DNA of 64,000 bases from Paracentrotus lividus (Eukaryota > Echinodermata > Echinoidea > Camarodonta > Echinidae): positions 22,635,578 to 22,699,577 of the forward strand of contig CALNVZ010002100.1 in NCBI GenBank assembly GCA_940671915.1, written 5' to 3'. This document shows, piece by piece, positions 54,701-60,286 of this stretch; position 1 is the first letter of the stretch, and the number at the start of each line of letters is the position of its first letter. The position numbers and the translations under genes were made by a program. A model generated the notes under the pieces. The model saw nothing but the letters and a program-made list of their open reading frames with translations, did not search any database and was not told where the DNA came from.

Positions 54701-55351
54701 TACCATCACTATCATCAGTACCACCTCCATCGTCACCTTTGACATCATCAACACAGTATGTCATCATCATTTTCATTATCATATTCCTCACAACAAACAT
54801 CACATTCATATTATCATCTTTATTATCCCCCAAAAATCCTCCAACACTCACCAGAACCAGACCCCTTATTATCACCATAATGAACTCACAGTACCTACCT
54901 CAATGAGTGTGTCACAAAGGGAAGAAATTATGAGCATAAAATGATTATTATGTGGTATAAAGGATACACATGTGATTGGGTAAATTGCTTCAAATGTTCC
55001 TCTAGAATACTGCGCATTCATAAAATGACCACCATCCTCACTTCCACCACCACCACTATCAACATCATCATTGTCATTAATCGACTTTTCCAAACATTGT
55101 TTCAGCTGAAAAGTGATCCGTTTGAAATGGCTGTAGAAGTCTAAATTAGTGGAAAATTATAAGAACTTGTGCTTTAAAAAAAAAAAAAAGACATAAAAAG
55201 GCAACCCACCACTTTTACCAATTTTTGGTTGATCAGGAAGTGTAAACAATGATTTTTGCCTTATCCTCATCCTTATAATGAATACTAAAATACTCCTCCT
55301 CCTCCTCCTCATCATGATCATCATCACAATCATTTCCATCATCATCACCAT

Positions 55352-55384
<33 letters not shown>

Positions 55385-55387
55385 CAC

Positions 55388-55443
<56 letters not shown>

Positions 55444-58400
55444 CTGCAAAAGCTGTAATTACACTCATTATCCATTAACCTTAAAAAGACTGGGGGGGGG
55501 GGCTCATTCAGCCCCCCCCCTCGACATTTTTCGCGATAACTTCGCAACGCAAAAAAAAAATTCGGCGAAACTTCATGACTATTTTCTTTCAAGTCTCGCG
55601 CAACTTTTGAGACCAAATTTGCGATGCCCGGTCACGCGGTTCCGAAATTACGTAACATTTTGTAACCGTGCGTCAGACCCAAAGTAGCTCAAATACGTGA
55701 TTTTGTGTACAAATCCAATACAAATTGTGTTTTCAGCCGAAATTCATAAATGTATCATTATTTTCTCTTTAACTGATTAAAATCAATTAATTTAAGGTTG
55801 TTTATGATTAAAATAGTGTCACCAATGATTTCCATCGAAAAAACAATAAAAAACAAAATGTCAAAAAACAAAGAAATACATAAGAAATTTTAAAAACAAT
55901 AGAATACATAAGAAAAAAATCTTGATACAGATTTTTTTTTAAAACCCATTTCACCAGAAGCCTACAAAGAGCCTGTAAACCAAAAATTAGCACTTTTAGA
56001 GCTTTATTTAATTAATTAGAGCAAATCTTAGATTTTATGCATAAATTAGCATAATTAATTAGTGAAGAAATTTTTCGGAGAATACGACTCTTCGGTTTTG
56101 GAGAGGATGCCGTGGGTAACGCGTGTGCCAATTTTCGGCGCGATCGCGCGCTCAACGGCCGAGATCTTATGGGGGGGCTGAATGAGCCCCCCCCCCAGTC
56201 TTTATGTGTGTCAAAATAGCCCAGTCTTTTTAGGGTTAATTAAGTGTCATTAAATTCTCATAGCTTATTATCTGAATGAGAATATGAGAACATTTAAATA
56301 ATCTTTGATATAAAGGATACAGATGAGGGAGGTTGTCATAATGGCTCCAATGGTTCCTCTTGGGATAGAATACTGAGCGTCTTTCAAGTCACCTGATCGG
56401 TTACTACCAGCCATGATTCCTGGGTAACAAATGTTTAAAATAATCGTGAAAACAGCAGTAATATACTGAAAAACATAAACTGTTTGCATTGAATTTTACT
56501 TTCATGAATTAATATTAAAATTGAAATTCATTTATTAGGCACCATCAGTGAACGTACATGATATTTTATCAACATTACAAAGAAAAAAAATACAAAAGCA
56601 ATGATGCTTGACTGTATAAATCACTTATATACATATCAAACATAATTTATTGTATAAAATATACATTTGTGTAGGTTCTCAAAAGTTTGCAAATTAGAAA
56701 GATCAAATGTTCATTTAACACCATGCAAAAATATCCTTACTAGCGAAATGTGTGCCTCTAACCTAACGAAAGGCAAATATATGGAACAAGACAGCAATCG
56801 CAGGGAAATGTGTAGGCACGAAAATAACAGCTGAAAACAATGGCAATGTTTTTTTTTTATTCTCCAGGATGAACTAGAACTAATGGTTATTTGACTAGTT
56901 ATCAAAAATAAAAATTATCAAACAAATGAAAAATTTGAGAAAGGGAGAACAGAGATTCCACTCGGCATCTTTTAAAAATCCTAAAACAGCATGTGTTTGT
57001 GGCTGAAAAAGCTGAAAAAGGGGCTGAAAATACATAAAAACATGGTAATTTTGAGTAGTAAATTTCCTGAATTTAGGAAATCTCCTGAAAAGTGGCATCT
57101 CTGTTTTTGGGACACACAGTATAGGAGGAATCTGTATGTGGCCAAAAAAGAGGCTGAAAATATATCTTTTAAAAATCCTGAAACAGCACGTGTTTGTGAC
57201 TGAAAAAGGGGCCGAAATACATAAAAATGTGGTGATTTGAGTAACAAATTTCCTGAATTCAGGAAATCTGAAAAGTGGCATCCCCAGGAGAAGGTTGATA
57301 ACAACTCACCTGTAACTGAAGGGAAGAAGATAGCCAGGAGGATAGTGAAGCTGGTTGTGATGTCAGCAACAATCTGTTCTGGCTTGCCTGGTTCCCCTGG
57401 CAACACCTCACCGCCCTCCCGATAAAGGTTCCATGCGTTCACTGTATCAAGGTAGAACAGGCAAATACAGACAAAATCCCTGTTAATACTATTTTTTTTT
57501 CCAGGATGGTAAAACATGAAGCAGGGAATCAAAGTCTTAATTCATCTGCAAACTAAGTCCATGCGGGTGGTTTTGTCGAACCTGTCTGAATAATTCCTCT
57601 ACAATTGGCTGTAAATAAATAGACATTTCCCGGCAACTCAATTTTTGAGCAGGCCGCCGTCCTTCTCTGTAAGCAACATTCCTACACGAGGAGATTTGCC
57701 TGTCTGTCGAACCTGTCTGAACAATTCCTCTACAATTGGCTGTAAATAAAAAGACATTTCCCGGCAACTCAATTTTGGAGCAGGCCGCCGTCCTTCTCTG
57801 TAAGCAACATTCCTACATGAGGAGATTTGCCTAAAAAAATATATCTCTTGGAACAGAGTAGTGTGAAAAAAAACAAAAAAAAAACCCACACTATAGTTTA
57901 ATTCCAAAAACATTTTAACCTCCTCAGATTTAATTTCATTAAAAGGGGTCGACCACCCACCCAAATAGTCTGGATTTTGTTGAAAAACATGACATGAAAA
58001 TAAATCATATTTGAGGGTGATTGATATTGGAAGTAAAGAGAAAGAGATGCAAGGGCGATATAATGTAAATAAATGCTACAATTTTTTGTTTTGCCCCATT
58101 TCAGAGAGTATTTTGACTCTCTACTATGAGCCATTGGCATAAGAAAAGCACAGACAGAGGCAGCGGTGATATGATGCGAGTAAAAATTTTCCCCATAAAT
58201 AGATATAACAATATCTTAAATGTATCAGCAACTGCTTATGTTTACCTCTGAAAGCATCTGATGTGATTCCTGGTATGGCCTTCTCCCATTTCAGCAAGTA
58301 CTCTGACTCTATACTCTGACAGTCTGAGCCATTGGCATAGGAAGAGCACAGGGACAGACCCAGCGGCGACATGATGCGGGTATTGTTCTCATCCATGATG

Positions 58401-58469
58401 TACCAGCTACAGTTGCTCTGATCGCTGATATCTCGCTGTAAAGCTATATCGCCATTAAGTGCACAGTAC
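27725..58469 (-). CDS. kcc: K-Cl cotransporter (SLC12A4-7 type), 18 3' exons, 5' end outside
   Basis: Electroneutral plasma-membrane K+/Cl- cotransporter controlling cell volume and intracellular chloride. In transcript order the exons are 58469-58246, 57441-57310, 56419-56321, 54636-54579, 53793-53500, 53136-52918, 51281-51177, 50655-50567, 44551-44472, 37046-36958, 34930-34824, 33767-33648, 33123-33034, 32207-32116, 31561-31454, 30325-30012, 29300-29167 and 27816-27725. All phases agree: 814 residues plus stop. The fragment begins in the extracellular loop after TM5 (about residues 1-95), passes through TM6-TM12 (about 96-342) and ends with the cytosolic domain (343-814) closing on [28 protein letters not shown] and [19 protein letters not shown] are KCC hallmarks that NKCC/NCC lack. 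Which vertebrate paralogue it matches cannot be stated; invertebrates commonly have one. Confidence 0.97.
27817..29166 (-). other. kcc: U12-type intron in KCC (last intron)
   Basis: Donor GTATCCTTT (complement of 29158-29166). Branch site TTTCCTTGACT (complement of 27829-27839), its A about 15 bases from the AG. Phase 1. Contains a foldback repeat at 28690-29128 close to the donor. Confidence 0.88.
28690..29128. mobile_element. Foldback repeat made of TTGGTCTAAT units (copy 2)
   Basis: Same structure as 20717-21115: direct CTTGGTCTA-type units to about 28920, then inverted TTAGACCAA-type units to 29128. Ends 30 bases from the U12 donor of the last KCC intron. Confidence 0.8.
29167..29300 (-). 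CDS. kcc: KCC exon with second regulatory threonine motif
   Basis: Reads [20 protein letters not shown] then [20 protein letters not shown]. The Thr in [11 protein letters not shown] aligns with the second WNK-SPAK-controlled KCC threonine. Donor GTATCCTTT is a U12-type site. Confidence 0.95.
30012..30325 (-). CDS. kcc: KCC exon: acidic, Ser/Thr-rich linker
   Basis: Largest exon (104 codons). Contains [18 protein letters not shown], then a low-complexity Ser/Thr/Lys part and QFKNMHLEP. Acceptor TGCCTAG, donor GTAAGT. This is the least conserved part of KCC C-termini, so the call rests on position and unbroken phase. Confidence 0.88.
30473..30596. mobile_element. MITE, GTGCCCTGTAACATAA family
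   Basis: Near-perfect hairpin: GTGCCCTGTAACATAAAAGA at the left, TCTTATGTTACAGGGCAC at the right, with ATACGATCTTATGATTGAT also inverted internally. No coding capacity. Confidence 0.85.
30608..30831. mobile_element. MITE, TGGGGTGTAATACAAAGA termini
   Basis: Left TGGGGTGTAATACAAAGACT, right TTCTTTGTGTTACACCCCA, plus inverted GATTGATTAAAAGAT and ATCTTTTAATCAATC. Lies 11 bases from the preceding MITE and shares the TTACGATTGAT core, so the two families are probably related. Confidence 0.8.
31216..31345. mobile_element. MITE-like repeat with GGACAACTACCCCC motifs
   Basis: CTGGGACAACTAC and CCGGACAACTACCCCCTGCC at the left are mirrored by GGAGGTAGTTGTCCTGGGGG and TATAGTTGTCCTG at the right. Confidence 0.55.
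31454..31561 (-). CDS. kcc: KCC exon with first regulatory threonine motif
   Basis: Reads [20 protein letters not shown] then [16 protein letters not shown]. The Thr in YTYERTL aligns with the first of two threonines phosphorylated by the WNK-SPAK/OSR1 pathway to inhibit vertebrate KCCs (established for the family). Confidence 0.94.
32116..32207 (-). CDS. kcc: KCC exon: C-terminal domain
   Basis: Reads [20 protein letters not shown] then [11 protein letters not shown]. Acceptor ATCAACAG, donor GTGAGT. Confidence 0.94.
32791..33002. mobile_element. MITE, CTGTATTC...AATACAG termini (copy 2)
   Basis: Begins CTGTATTCTTGGAAATATTC and ends CAGCCAATACAG. Core CGCAAAGAGCGGCAGGCGCG. Same family as 25567-25801. 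Ends 31 bases before the KCC exon donor at 33033. Confidence 0.75.
33034..33123 (-). CDS. kcc: KCC exon: C-terminal domain
   Basis: Reads [20 protein letters not shown] then [10 protein letters not shown], a near-invariant KCC block. Acceptor CTACCAG follows a CCTTGAC branch site. Donor GTAAGT. Confidence 0.95.
33124..33647 (-). other. kcc: U12-type intron in KCC
   Basis: Donor GTATCCTT (complement of 33640-33647). CCTTGACTAAG branch region (CCTTGAC is the complement of 33141-33147). Phase 1. Contains an ATA microsatellite (33189-33212) and a truncated G/C-run MITE end (33469-33545). Confidence 0.88.
33469..33549. mobile_element. Truncated right end of a TTAA-flanked MITE
   Basis: TATCGCGAAAAATCGTGA, a long G run, a long C run, then AGTCTTAGGGTTAA. 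Matches the right ends at 50347 and 56236. The left part is missing. Confidence 0.65.
33648..33767 (-). CDS. kcc: KCC exon: C-terminal domain
   Basis: Reads [20 protein letters not shown] then [20 protein letters not shown]. Donor GTATCCTT is a U12-type site. Its 5' part is echoed upstream at 33826-33890. Confidence 0.93.
33826..33890 (-). pseudogene. Echo of the KCC exon 33648-33767, 5' edge
   Basis: Complement reads [20 protein letters not shown] after the same GTAG acceptor, then loses similarity. About 123 bases upstream in transcript order. The flanking intron bases (TCAATCAATGACTGTAAAAC versus TTTAATCAATGACTGTAATA) are duplicated too. Confidence 0.82.
34238..34374. mobile_element. MITE, GGGGCCCCGTTTCTCGAAA termini
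   Basis: GGGCCCCGTTTCTCGAAACC with GTCATAAGTCTAA at the left; TTAGACTTATGACAG and TTTTTGAGAAACGGGCCCCT at the right. Non-coding core. Confidence 0.82.
34373..34512. mobile_element. MITE, CTGGGGGCATTTCATGAAAG termini
   Basis: CTGGGGAGCATTTCATGAAAG (split here: CTGGGGAGCATTTCATG, AAAG) at the left; CTTTCATGAAATGCCCCCAG at the right. Abuts the preceding MITE directly. Confidence 0.82.
34545..34805. mobile_element. Foldback TTGGTCTAA repeat (copy 3), interrupted
   Basis: Direct TTGGTCTAAACCCAC-type units to about 34640 and inverted ATTAGACCAAGTGG near 34800. The middle (about 34645-34770) is another repeat, also found at about 32650-32785 (CATAACAATGTTG...TTCTGCTACTC). Confidence 0.65.
34824..34930 (-). 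CDS. kcc: KCC exon: C-terminal domain
   Basis: Uses acceptor CTACCCAG at 34931, giving [20 protein letters not shown] then [16 protein letters not shown]. An acceptor 7 bases further in would create a stop codon at the junction, so the outer AG is preferred. Confidence 0.92.
35188..36957 (-). repeat. Tandem echoes of the KCC exon 36958-37046 donor edge
   Basis: Three copies of GCAGCAAGTCC(C/T)TCAGTAGCATT with GGTAACAAGAACA begin at 35193, 36600 and 36786; the real exon has it at 36961. Spacing is 169 (after removing the inserted element), 186 and 175. Each unit is followed by a CACATATAAGAGAGA(A/C)AAAGACAGATAGAGA stretch and a GA microsatellite. Only the 3' end of the exon is repeated. Confidence 0.85.
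35257..36492. mobile_element. Long-TIR palindromic DNA transposon, TA target site
   Basis: 1236 bases that are almost one inverted repeat: arms of about 580 bases begin CAGCGTGTCCCAAAAAAAAT and end in the complement GGGACGCGCTG. Arms differ by scattered substitutions and small indels. Flanked by TA on both sides. Neighbouring tandem units at 36655 and 36840 show the empty site (AAAGACAGATAGAGA). No transposase frame. TA duplication suggests the Tc1/mariner superfamily, an inference. Confidence 0.88.
36958..37046 (-). CDS. kcc: KCC exon: C-terminal domain, last of a partial tandem array
   Basis: Reads [20 protein letters not shown] then NNATEGLAA. Acceptor GTCACAG, donor GTAAGC. Its 3' half and donor are echoed three times at lower coordinates (35188-36830). 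Confidence 0.92.
37123..37812. mobile_element. Foldback TTGGTCTAAT repeat (copy 4), split by a SINE
   Basis: Direct units 37136-37275 and inverted units 37618-37812 belong together. The SINE at 37284-37583 sits between them, so it inserted later or the arms' centre favours insertion. Confidence 0.75.
37284..37583 (+). mobile_element. tRNA-derived SINE with ATT tail
   Basis: tRNA-like head 37289-37361 (73 bases) with acceptor halves GTGGTGT and ATACCAC pairing, box A TGGTCGAGTGGATAAG and box B GGTTCGAATCC. Body CATCCTTCGGCAAGGTGCC and tail GCGCCTTGAGCACTCTACAG, ending in an (ATT)n microsatellite. Body plus tail and the transposon setting make this a SINE rather than a functional tRNA gene. 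Confidence 0.85.
38162..39004. mobile_element. Long-TIR palindromic DNA transposon, TA target site
   Basis: 843 bases. Arms of about 370 bases start CCGAGTGAGTCAAAAAAAAC and end GTTTTTTTTGACTCACTCGG, flanked by TA. Arms match closely (e.g. GCAACTCCATCATGAATAAA and its complement at 38749-38768). No coding capacity. A short unpaired core lies at about 38530-38620. Confidence 0.88.
39005..40720. other. KCC intron, no gene seen
   Basis: AT-rich. 39170-39330 contains repeated ATGTAATGATTT and CATGACATAAA motifs with a poorly defined hairpin. Otherwise nothing recognisable. Confidence 0.5.
40721..41015. mobile_element. MITE with TTAA target site, CCCTTTAGCAC termini
   Basis: TTAACCCTTTAGCACTTAGA at the left; GGTGCTAAAGGGTTAA at the right. 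TTAA on both sides is the piggyBac-type signature; the superfamily call is inference. Confidence 0.75.
41016..43151. other. KCC intron, no gene seen
   Basis: AT-rich. Holds a two-unit tandem repeat of about 147 bases (41979-42110 and 42128-42247, marked by GGGCAGCTTTTTGTTTTA and TTAGCAATTAT). Nothing else recognised. Confidence 0.55.
43154..43678. mobile_element. Inverted-repeat element with a tRNA-like sequence in each arm
   Basis: Termini CACTCTAAAAACTGAAGTGC and GCACTTCAGTTTTTAGAGTG, flanked by TA. The arms carry repeated AAGTGCTGTTTTAGCACTT-type units. Left arm, minus strand: TTGGTCTAACGTGCTCGTC...CTCATG...CAGGTTCGAATCC (about 43327-43385). Right arm, plus strand: TTGGTCTATTGGTAACATC...CGGTTCGAATCC (about 43491-43542). 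Both have box A- and box B-like elements. Confidence 0.78.
43679..44471. other. KCC intron, no gene seen
   Basis: AGCAGATTCTGCCTTCCC at 44032 and its inverted GGAGGCAGAATCTGCC at 44232 may mark another small palindromic element. Otherwise unremarkable. Confidence 0.45.
44472..44551 (-). CDS. kcc: KCC exon: C-terminal domain
   Basis: Reads [20 protein letters not shown] then ESQAAQH. Acceptor TTTCAG, donor GTAAGA. Separated from the previous exon by 6.0 kb of transposon-rich intron. Confidence 0.94.
44552..45806. other. KCC intron, no gene seen
   Basis: AT-rich sequence with only short chance frames. No clear repeat ends. Confidence 0.5.
45917..45936 (-). promoter_or_regulatory. Three TGACCT half-sites spaced by one base (DR1 motifs)
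   Basis: TGACCT-T-TGACCT-T-TGACCT; on the minus strand this is AGGTCAAAGGTCA twice over, the DR1 consensus for RXR/HNF4/COUP-type nuclear receptors. More perfect DR1s in the same repeat lie near 46079, 48231 and 48390. Binding is not shown by the sequence. Confidence 0.5.
46146..48137 (-). mobile_element. DNA transposon remnant, CAGGGTTCGTAC termini, TTTAA duplication
   Basis: Left CAGGGTTCGTACACTTATTT; right GACCCGTACGAACCCTG. TTTAA on both sides (46141-46145, 48138-48142). Sub-terminal TTCCATGACTTTCCATGACC motifs are repeated. It is nested in the preceding element, whose unit sequence resumes directly after the right end. A CpG-rich stretch at 47160-47310 may be its old promoter or exon. 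Confidence 0.8.
46255..46510 (-). pseudogene. Broken transposase-like fragment
   Basis: The minus strand reads [17 protein letters not shown], then after a frame change [18 protein letters not shown]. The pattern resembles a domain of hAT-like transposase-related proteins, recognised only loosely. Lies inside the CAGGGTTCGTAC element, so it is probably that element's own degraded gene. Confidence 0.4.
48584..49587. other. KCC intron, no gene seen
   Basis: AT-rich. 49270-49560 is a low-complexity field of CAATCAAT/ATTGATTA words (e.g. ATCCATCATTCATTCAAT) resembling a degenerate simple repeat. Confidence 0.5.
49592..50346. mobile_element. TTAA-flanked MITE with G/C-run termini (copy 1)
   Basis: CCCTAATCAGACTGGGGGGG at the left, CCCCAGTCTGATTAGGG at the right, with TTAA on both sides (49588-49591, 50347-50350). 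Sub-terminal G and C runs, CTTTCAAGTCTCGCGCA and AAATTAGCATAATTAATT are shared with 55479-56235. piggyBac-like by target site. Confidence 0.85.
50567..50655 (-). CDS. kcc: KCC exon: C-terminal domain
   Basis: Reads [20 protein letters not shown] then LTFASQLKA. Acceptor CATGCAG, donor GTAAGA. Confidence 0.93.
50960..51165. repeat. Repeat with perfect 20-base palindrome
   Basis: AGCCCGAATATATTCGGGCT (about 50996-51015) is a perfect palindrome. It is flanked by TTAACCCCTTGGGG at the left and TTAAAGGGTTTGG at the right, so this is probably one more small element of the TTAACCC type. Confidence 0.5.
51177..51281 (-). CDS. kcc: KCC exon: start of the cytosolic C-terminal domain
   Basis: Reads [20 protein letters not shown] then [15 protein letters not shown]. 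Acceptor CTTGTAG, donor GTAAGT. Confidence 0.95.
52032..52540. mobile_element. MITE with repeated GGCAAAACTAYGT motif in both orientations
   Basis: Left CGGCCCTATTCTGGCAGAAC...; right ACATAGTTTTGCCAGATCAC then GGCCG. Between them the motif CATAGTTTTGCC or its complement occurs at least five more times (52186, 52209, 52288, 52346 and near 52264). No coding capacity. Confidence 0.75.
52610..52902. mobile_element. MITE, CAGGGTTTCCAGC termini
   Basis: Left CAGGGTTTCCAGC; right GCTGGGAACCCTG. Repeated AATTCCCTGA motifs inside. Ends 8 bases before the donor of the KCC exon 52918-53136. Confidence 0.78.
52918..53136 (-). CDS. kcc: KCC exon: TM10-TM12
   Basis: Reads [57 protein letters not shown] and [10 protein letters not shown]. 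Donor GTAAGCT lies 8 bases from the end of a MITE (52610-52902). Confidence 0.96.
53500..53793 (-). CDS. kcc: KCC exon: TM8-TM9
   Basis: Reads [59 protein letters not shown] and [10 protein letters not shown]. Acceptor TCTTTAG, donor GTAAGTT. Confidence 0.96.
54579..54636 (-). CDS. kcc: KCC short exon: TM7
   Basis: Only 58 bases. Joined with the preceding exon it reads [19 protein letters not shown] and PVLRDK, continuing into YGQAIGG. Acceptor ATGCTAG follows a U12-type branch site. Donor GTGAGT. Confidence 0.92.
54960..55023 (-). pseudogene. Decayed echo of the [13 protein letters not shown] exon with a U12 donor
   Basis: Complement reads [17 protein letters not shown], compared with [20 protein letters not shown] in the real exon at 56321-56419. 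It has lost a few bases, but the donor GTATCCTTTATA (complement of 54956-54967) is intact. Lies inside the intron downstream of the real exon. Confidence 0.75.
55290..55443. repeat. (CAT)n microsatellite
   Basis: Mixed CTC/CAT triplets, then an almost pure CAT run at 55393-55442. Creates poly-Met, poly-Asp and poly-Ile reading frames with no other support. Confidence 0.95.
55479..56235. mobile_element. TTAA-flanked MITE with G/C-run termini (copy 2)
   Basis: CCTTAAAAAGACTGGGGGGG at the left; CCCAGTCTTTTTAGGG at the right; TTAA at 55475-55478 and 56236-56239. Same family as 49592-50346. Near-identical sub-terminal blocks GGGGGCTCATTCAGCCCCCC and GGGGGCTGAATGAGCCCCCC are inverted. Confidence 0.85.
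56321..56419 (-). CDS. kcc: KCC exon: [12 protein letters not shown] signature and TM7 start
   Basis: Acceptor TTACCCAG. Donor GTATCCTTT is a U12-type site. Encodes [15 protein letters not shown], the most conserved SLC12 stretch, then [14 protein letters not shown]. Ends in phase 1. Confidence 0.95.
56940..57290. repeat. Two-unit tandem repeat in a KCC intron
   Basis: Units of about 195 bases (56969-57107 and 57167-57283) share TTTTAAAAATCCT, ACAGCA(T/C)GTGTTTGTG and AAATTTCCTGAATT(T/C)AGGAAATC, the last itself a small palindrome. Confidence 0.8.
57310..57441 (-). CDS. kcc: KCC exon: end of loop and TM6
   Basis: Acceptor GATACAG, donor GTGAGTT. Reads [19 protein letters not shown] then [20 protein letters not shown]. 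The second part is TM6 entering the conserved ion-pathway segment. Confidence 0.94.
57574..57831. repeat. 131-base tandem duplication
   Basis: The unit starting TGTCGAACCTGTCTGAA at 57574 recurs at 57705 with only a few differences. Lies in the intron between the first two visible KCC exons. Confidence 0.9.
58085..58180 (-). pseudogene. Decayed echo of the KCC extracellular-loop exon
   Basis: Matches 58278-58385 over about 90 bases. The complement retains fragments read as CFSYANGS and SKYSLKWGK beside the real [21 protein letters not shown] region, with indels and a stop between them. Confidence 0.75.
58246..58469 (-). CDS. kcc: KCC exon: large extracellular loop
   Basis: Acceptor TCAACAG, donor GTAAAC. 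Contains four cysteines (YCALNG, NCSWYI, SLCSSY, SDCQSI), as expected for the KCC loop whose four cysteines form disulfides, and three N-glycosylation sequons (NCS, NNT, NGS). A decayed echo of its 3' half lies at about 58085-58175. Confidence 0.93.
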
Positions 58470-58774
58470 CTGTTGATATTGGAGAAGTTTGTTTGTTTTT
58501 ATTTCTGTAAAATCATACAATCATACATAATACATATCTTAACATGAAAAATTGCAGCGGATAGCCCATTTCAGCAGTATTCACACAATACCGCTGTTCT
58601 TCCATGGGGTCCTTGATTGATACATGTATATAATAAGCAATAATAATCTTCAGTTTTAACAGAAGTAGTCACCATACATGTAGTTATTGAAGGTATATGT
58701 AACAAACAAAGAAGGGCATGATTTTTAAATTAGTTAACTCTTCATCGAGGTCTTTATATCAGTTCACATAATAA

Positions 58775-60212
58775 GGGTCATTCCATGCCAATTCACCGTG
58801 GTTACACCCTAACCGTCTCAGAATTCACTCAAATTTGGTACACATAAACTTAAAACATTACCTTCCATGAAAAAAAAAAGCGTAAAACGGTTCGTCGGTT
58901 TCCGTGCTATGGCCCGCCCTTTTTTATTGTTTTGGCAAAAATGGGTGTGACCTTCCATTTCAACGGCACAATGCACCTGAACGGGTTGACCAATTTTGAG
59001 AAACTGGTACCATTCAAAAGGAAATTCAAAGAGGAATTCAAAATGGTATCAAAAATATTATTGGAGCAATTTAAAGTGCTATGACCTTTGACCTTTCCTT
59101 TAACTTGATTTTGACCCCCAGACAATAATATTTTTACTTGATTTTTATGTATGTTAATTGTCAGTATAATATTAATATAAATGTAATATCTAGGATGATA
59201 TTTTATTTCTTCACCTTTAAAAACTCTTTTAAATGTAATTTTCAAAGTTACTGTTACCCCTCCACATACTGATATTTGTGTTGGTAATGTGTGGTACAGT
59301 CTCCATTAATAGCTTACTTGAATACTTCCAAATGAAAGTTAAATTACATTCAATTAAAACAGGATACTAAACTTTTCAGGTATATAAGGAAACATTAAAC
59401 ACATAATAATGTATACATGTACGTAGACACCATTTGCTTATGAATAGAGACATTTGTTTAGCCTTTTGATTGGGGTGCAAAAGGTATAACATACAAATTA
59501 TCAGAAATCTGCGGTTTTGACAGAAACAAATAGCTTCCTACATGTAGTCAGCTCTACTGTCCCAAACTCGATACACTTGAGATCTTTGAAAGCATCAGAA
59601 ACAATATGGAATACTTCAATGGGTATTTGATTGTAATGTTACTTCAGTTTGAAATTATTCATGTATAATGGAGTCTTGTACACACATTACGAACACAAAT
59701 ATCAGTATGTGGGGGTAACAGTAACTTTGAAAATTACTTTTAAAAGAGTTTTTAAAGGTGAATGAATAAATATCATCCTAGTATTTACATGTTATGTTAA
59801 TATTATACTGACAATAACATACAAAAAAATCAAGTAAATATTATTCGTCTGGGGGTCAAAATCAAAGTTAAAGGAAAGGTCAAAGGTCATAGCACTTAAA
59901 ATTGCTCCAATATATTTTTGATACCATTTTTGAAATTCCTCTTTGAATTTCCTTTTGAATGGTACCAGTTTTCAAAAATTGGTCAACCAGTTCAGGCGCA
60001 TTGTGCCGTTGAAATGGAAGGTCACACCACTTTTGTCAAAACAAATCAAAAAGGGCGGGCCATAGCTGGGAAAACCGACGGACCGTTTACGCTAATTTTT
60101 TTGTTTCATGGAAAGGTAATGTTAATTTTTATGTGTACCAAATTTGAGCAAATTCTGAGACGGAAGGGTGCAAAATTGCACTTTCATTGGGTGATTTGGC
60201 ATGGAATGACCC
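58775..60212. mobile_element. Long-TIR DNA transposon, GGGTCATTCCATGCCA termini, ATAA duplication
   Basis: 1438 bases. Arms of roughly 500 bases start GGGTCATTCCATGCCAA and end TTGGCATGGAATGACCC (within the 20-base limit both are given in part), flanked by ATAA (58771-58774, 60213-60216). Central unpaired part about 59300-59690. Each arm carries a perfect DR1 (about 59092 and 59879). No transposase frame. Confidence 0.85.
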
Positions 60213-60286
60213 ATAACAAAGATTCCTGCTGATAAACTCAATCATGATACCATCTCCACTAATTCAATGTAATTATAAAACTAATC

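Larger units (their letters stand above)
54637..56320 (-). other. kcc: U12-type intron in KCC
   Basis: Donor GTATCCTTTATATC (complement of 56307-56320). Branch-like ATCCTTAATA (complement of 54651-54660). Phase 1. Holds a TTAA-flanked MITE, a CAT microsatellite and a decayed copy of the upstream exon that kept its own GTATCCTTTATA donor. Confidence 0.87.

Noticed and set aside
55157..55616. Frames with poly-Met, poly-Asp or poly-Ile
   Set aside because: Produced by the (CAT)n microsatellite in a KCC intron and the adjacent MITE.
56960..57532. 183-codon minus-strand frame as one protein
   Set aside because: Only its first third (57310-57441) is KCC; the rest reads through the intron's tandem repeat.
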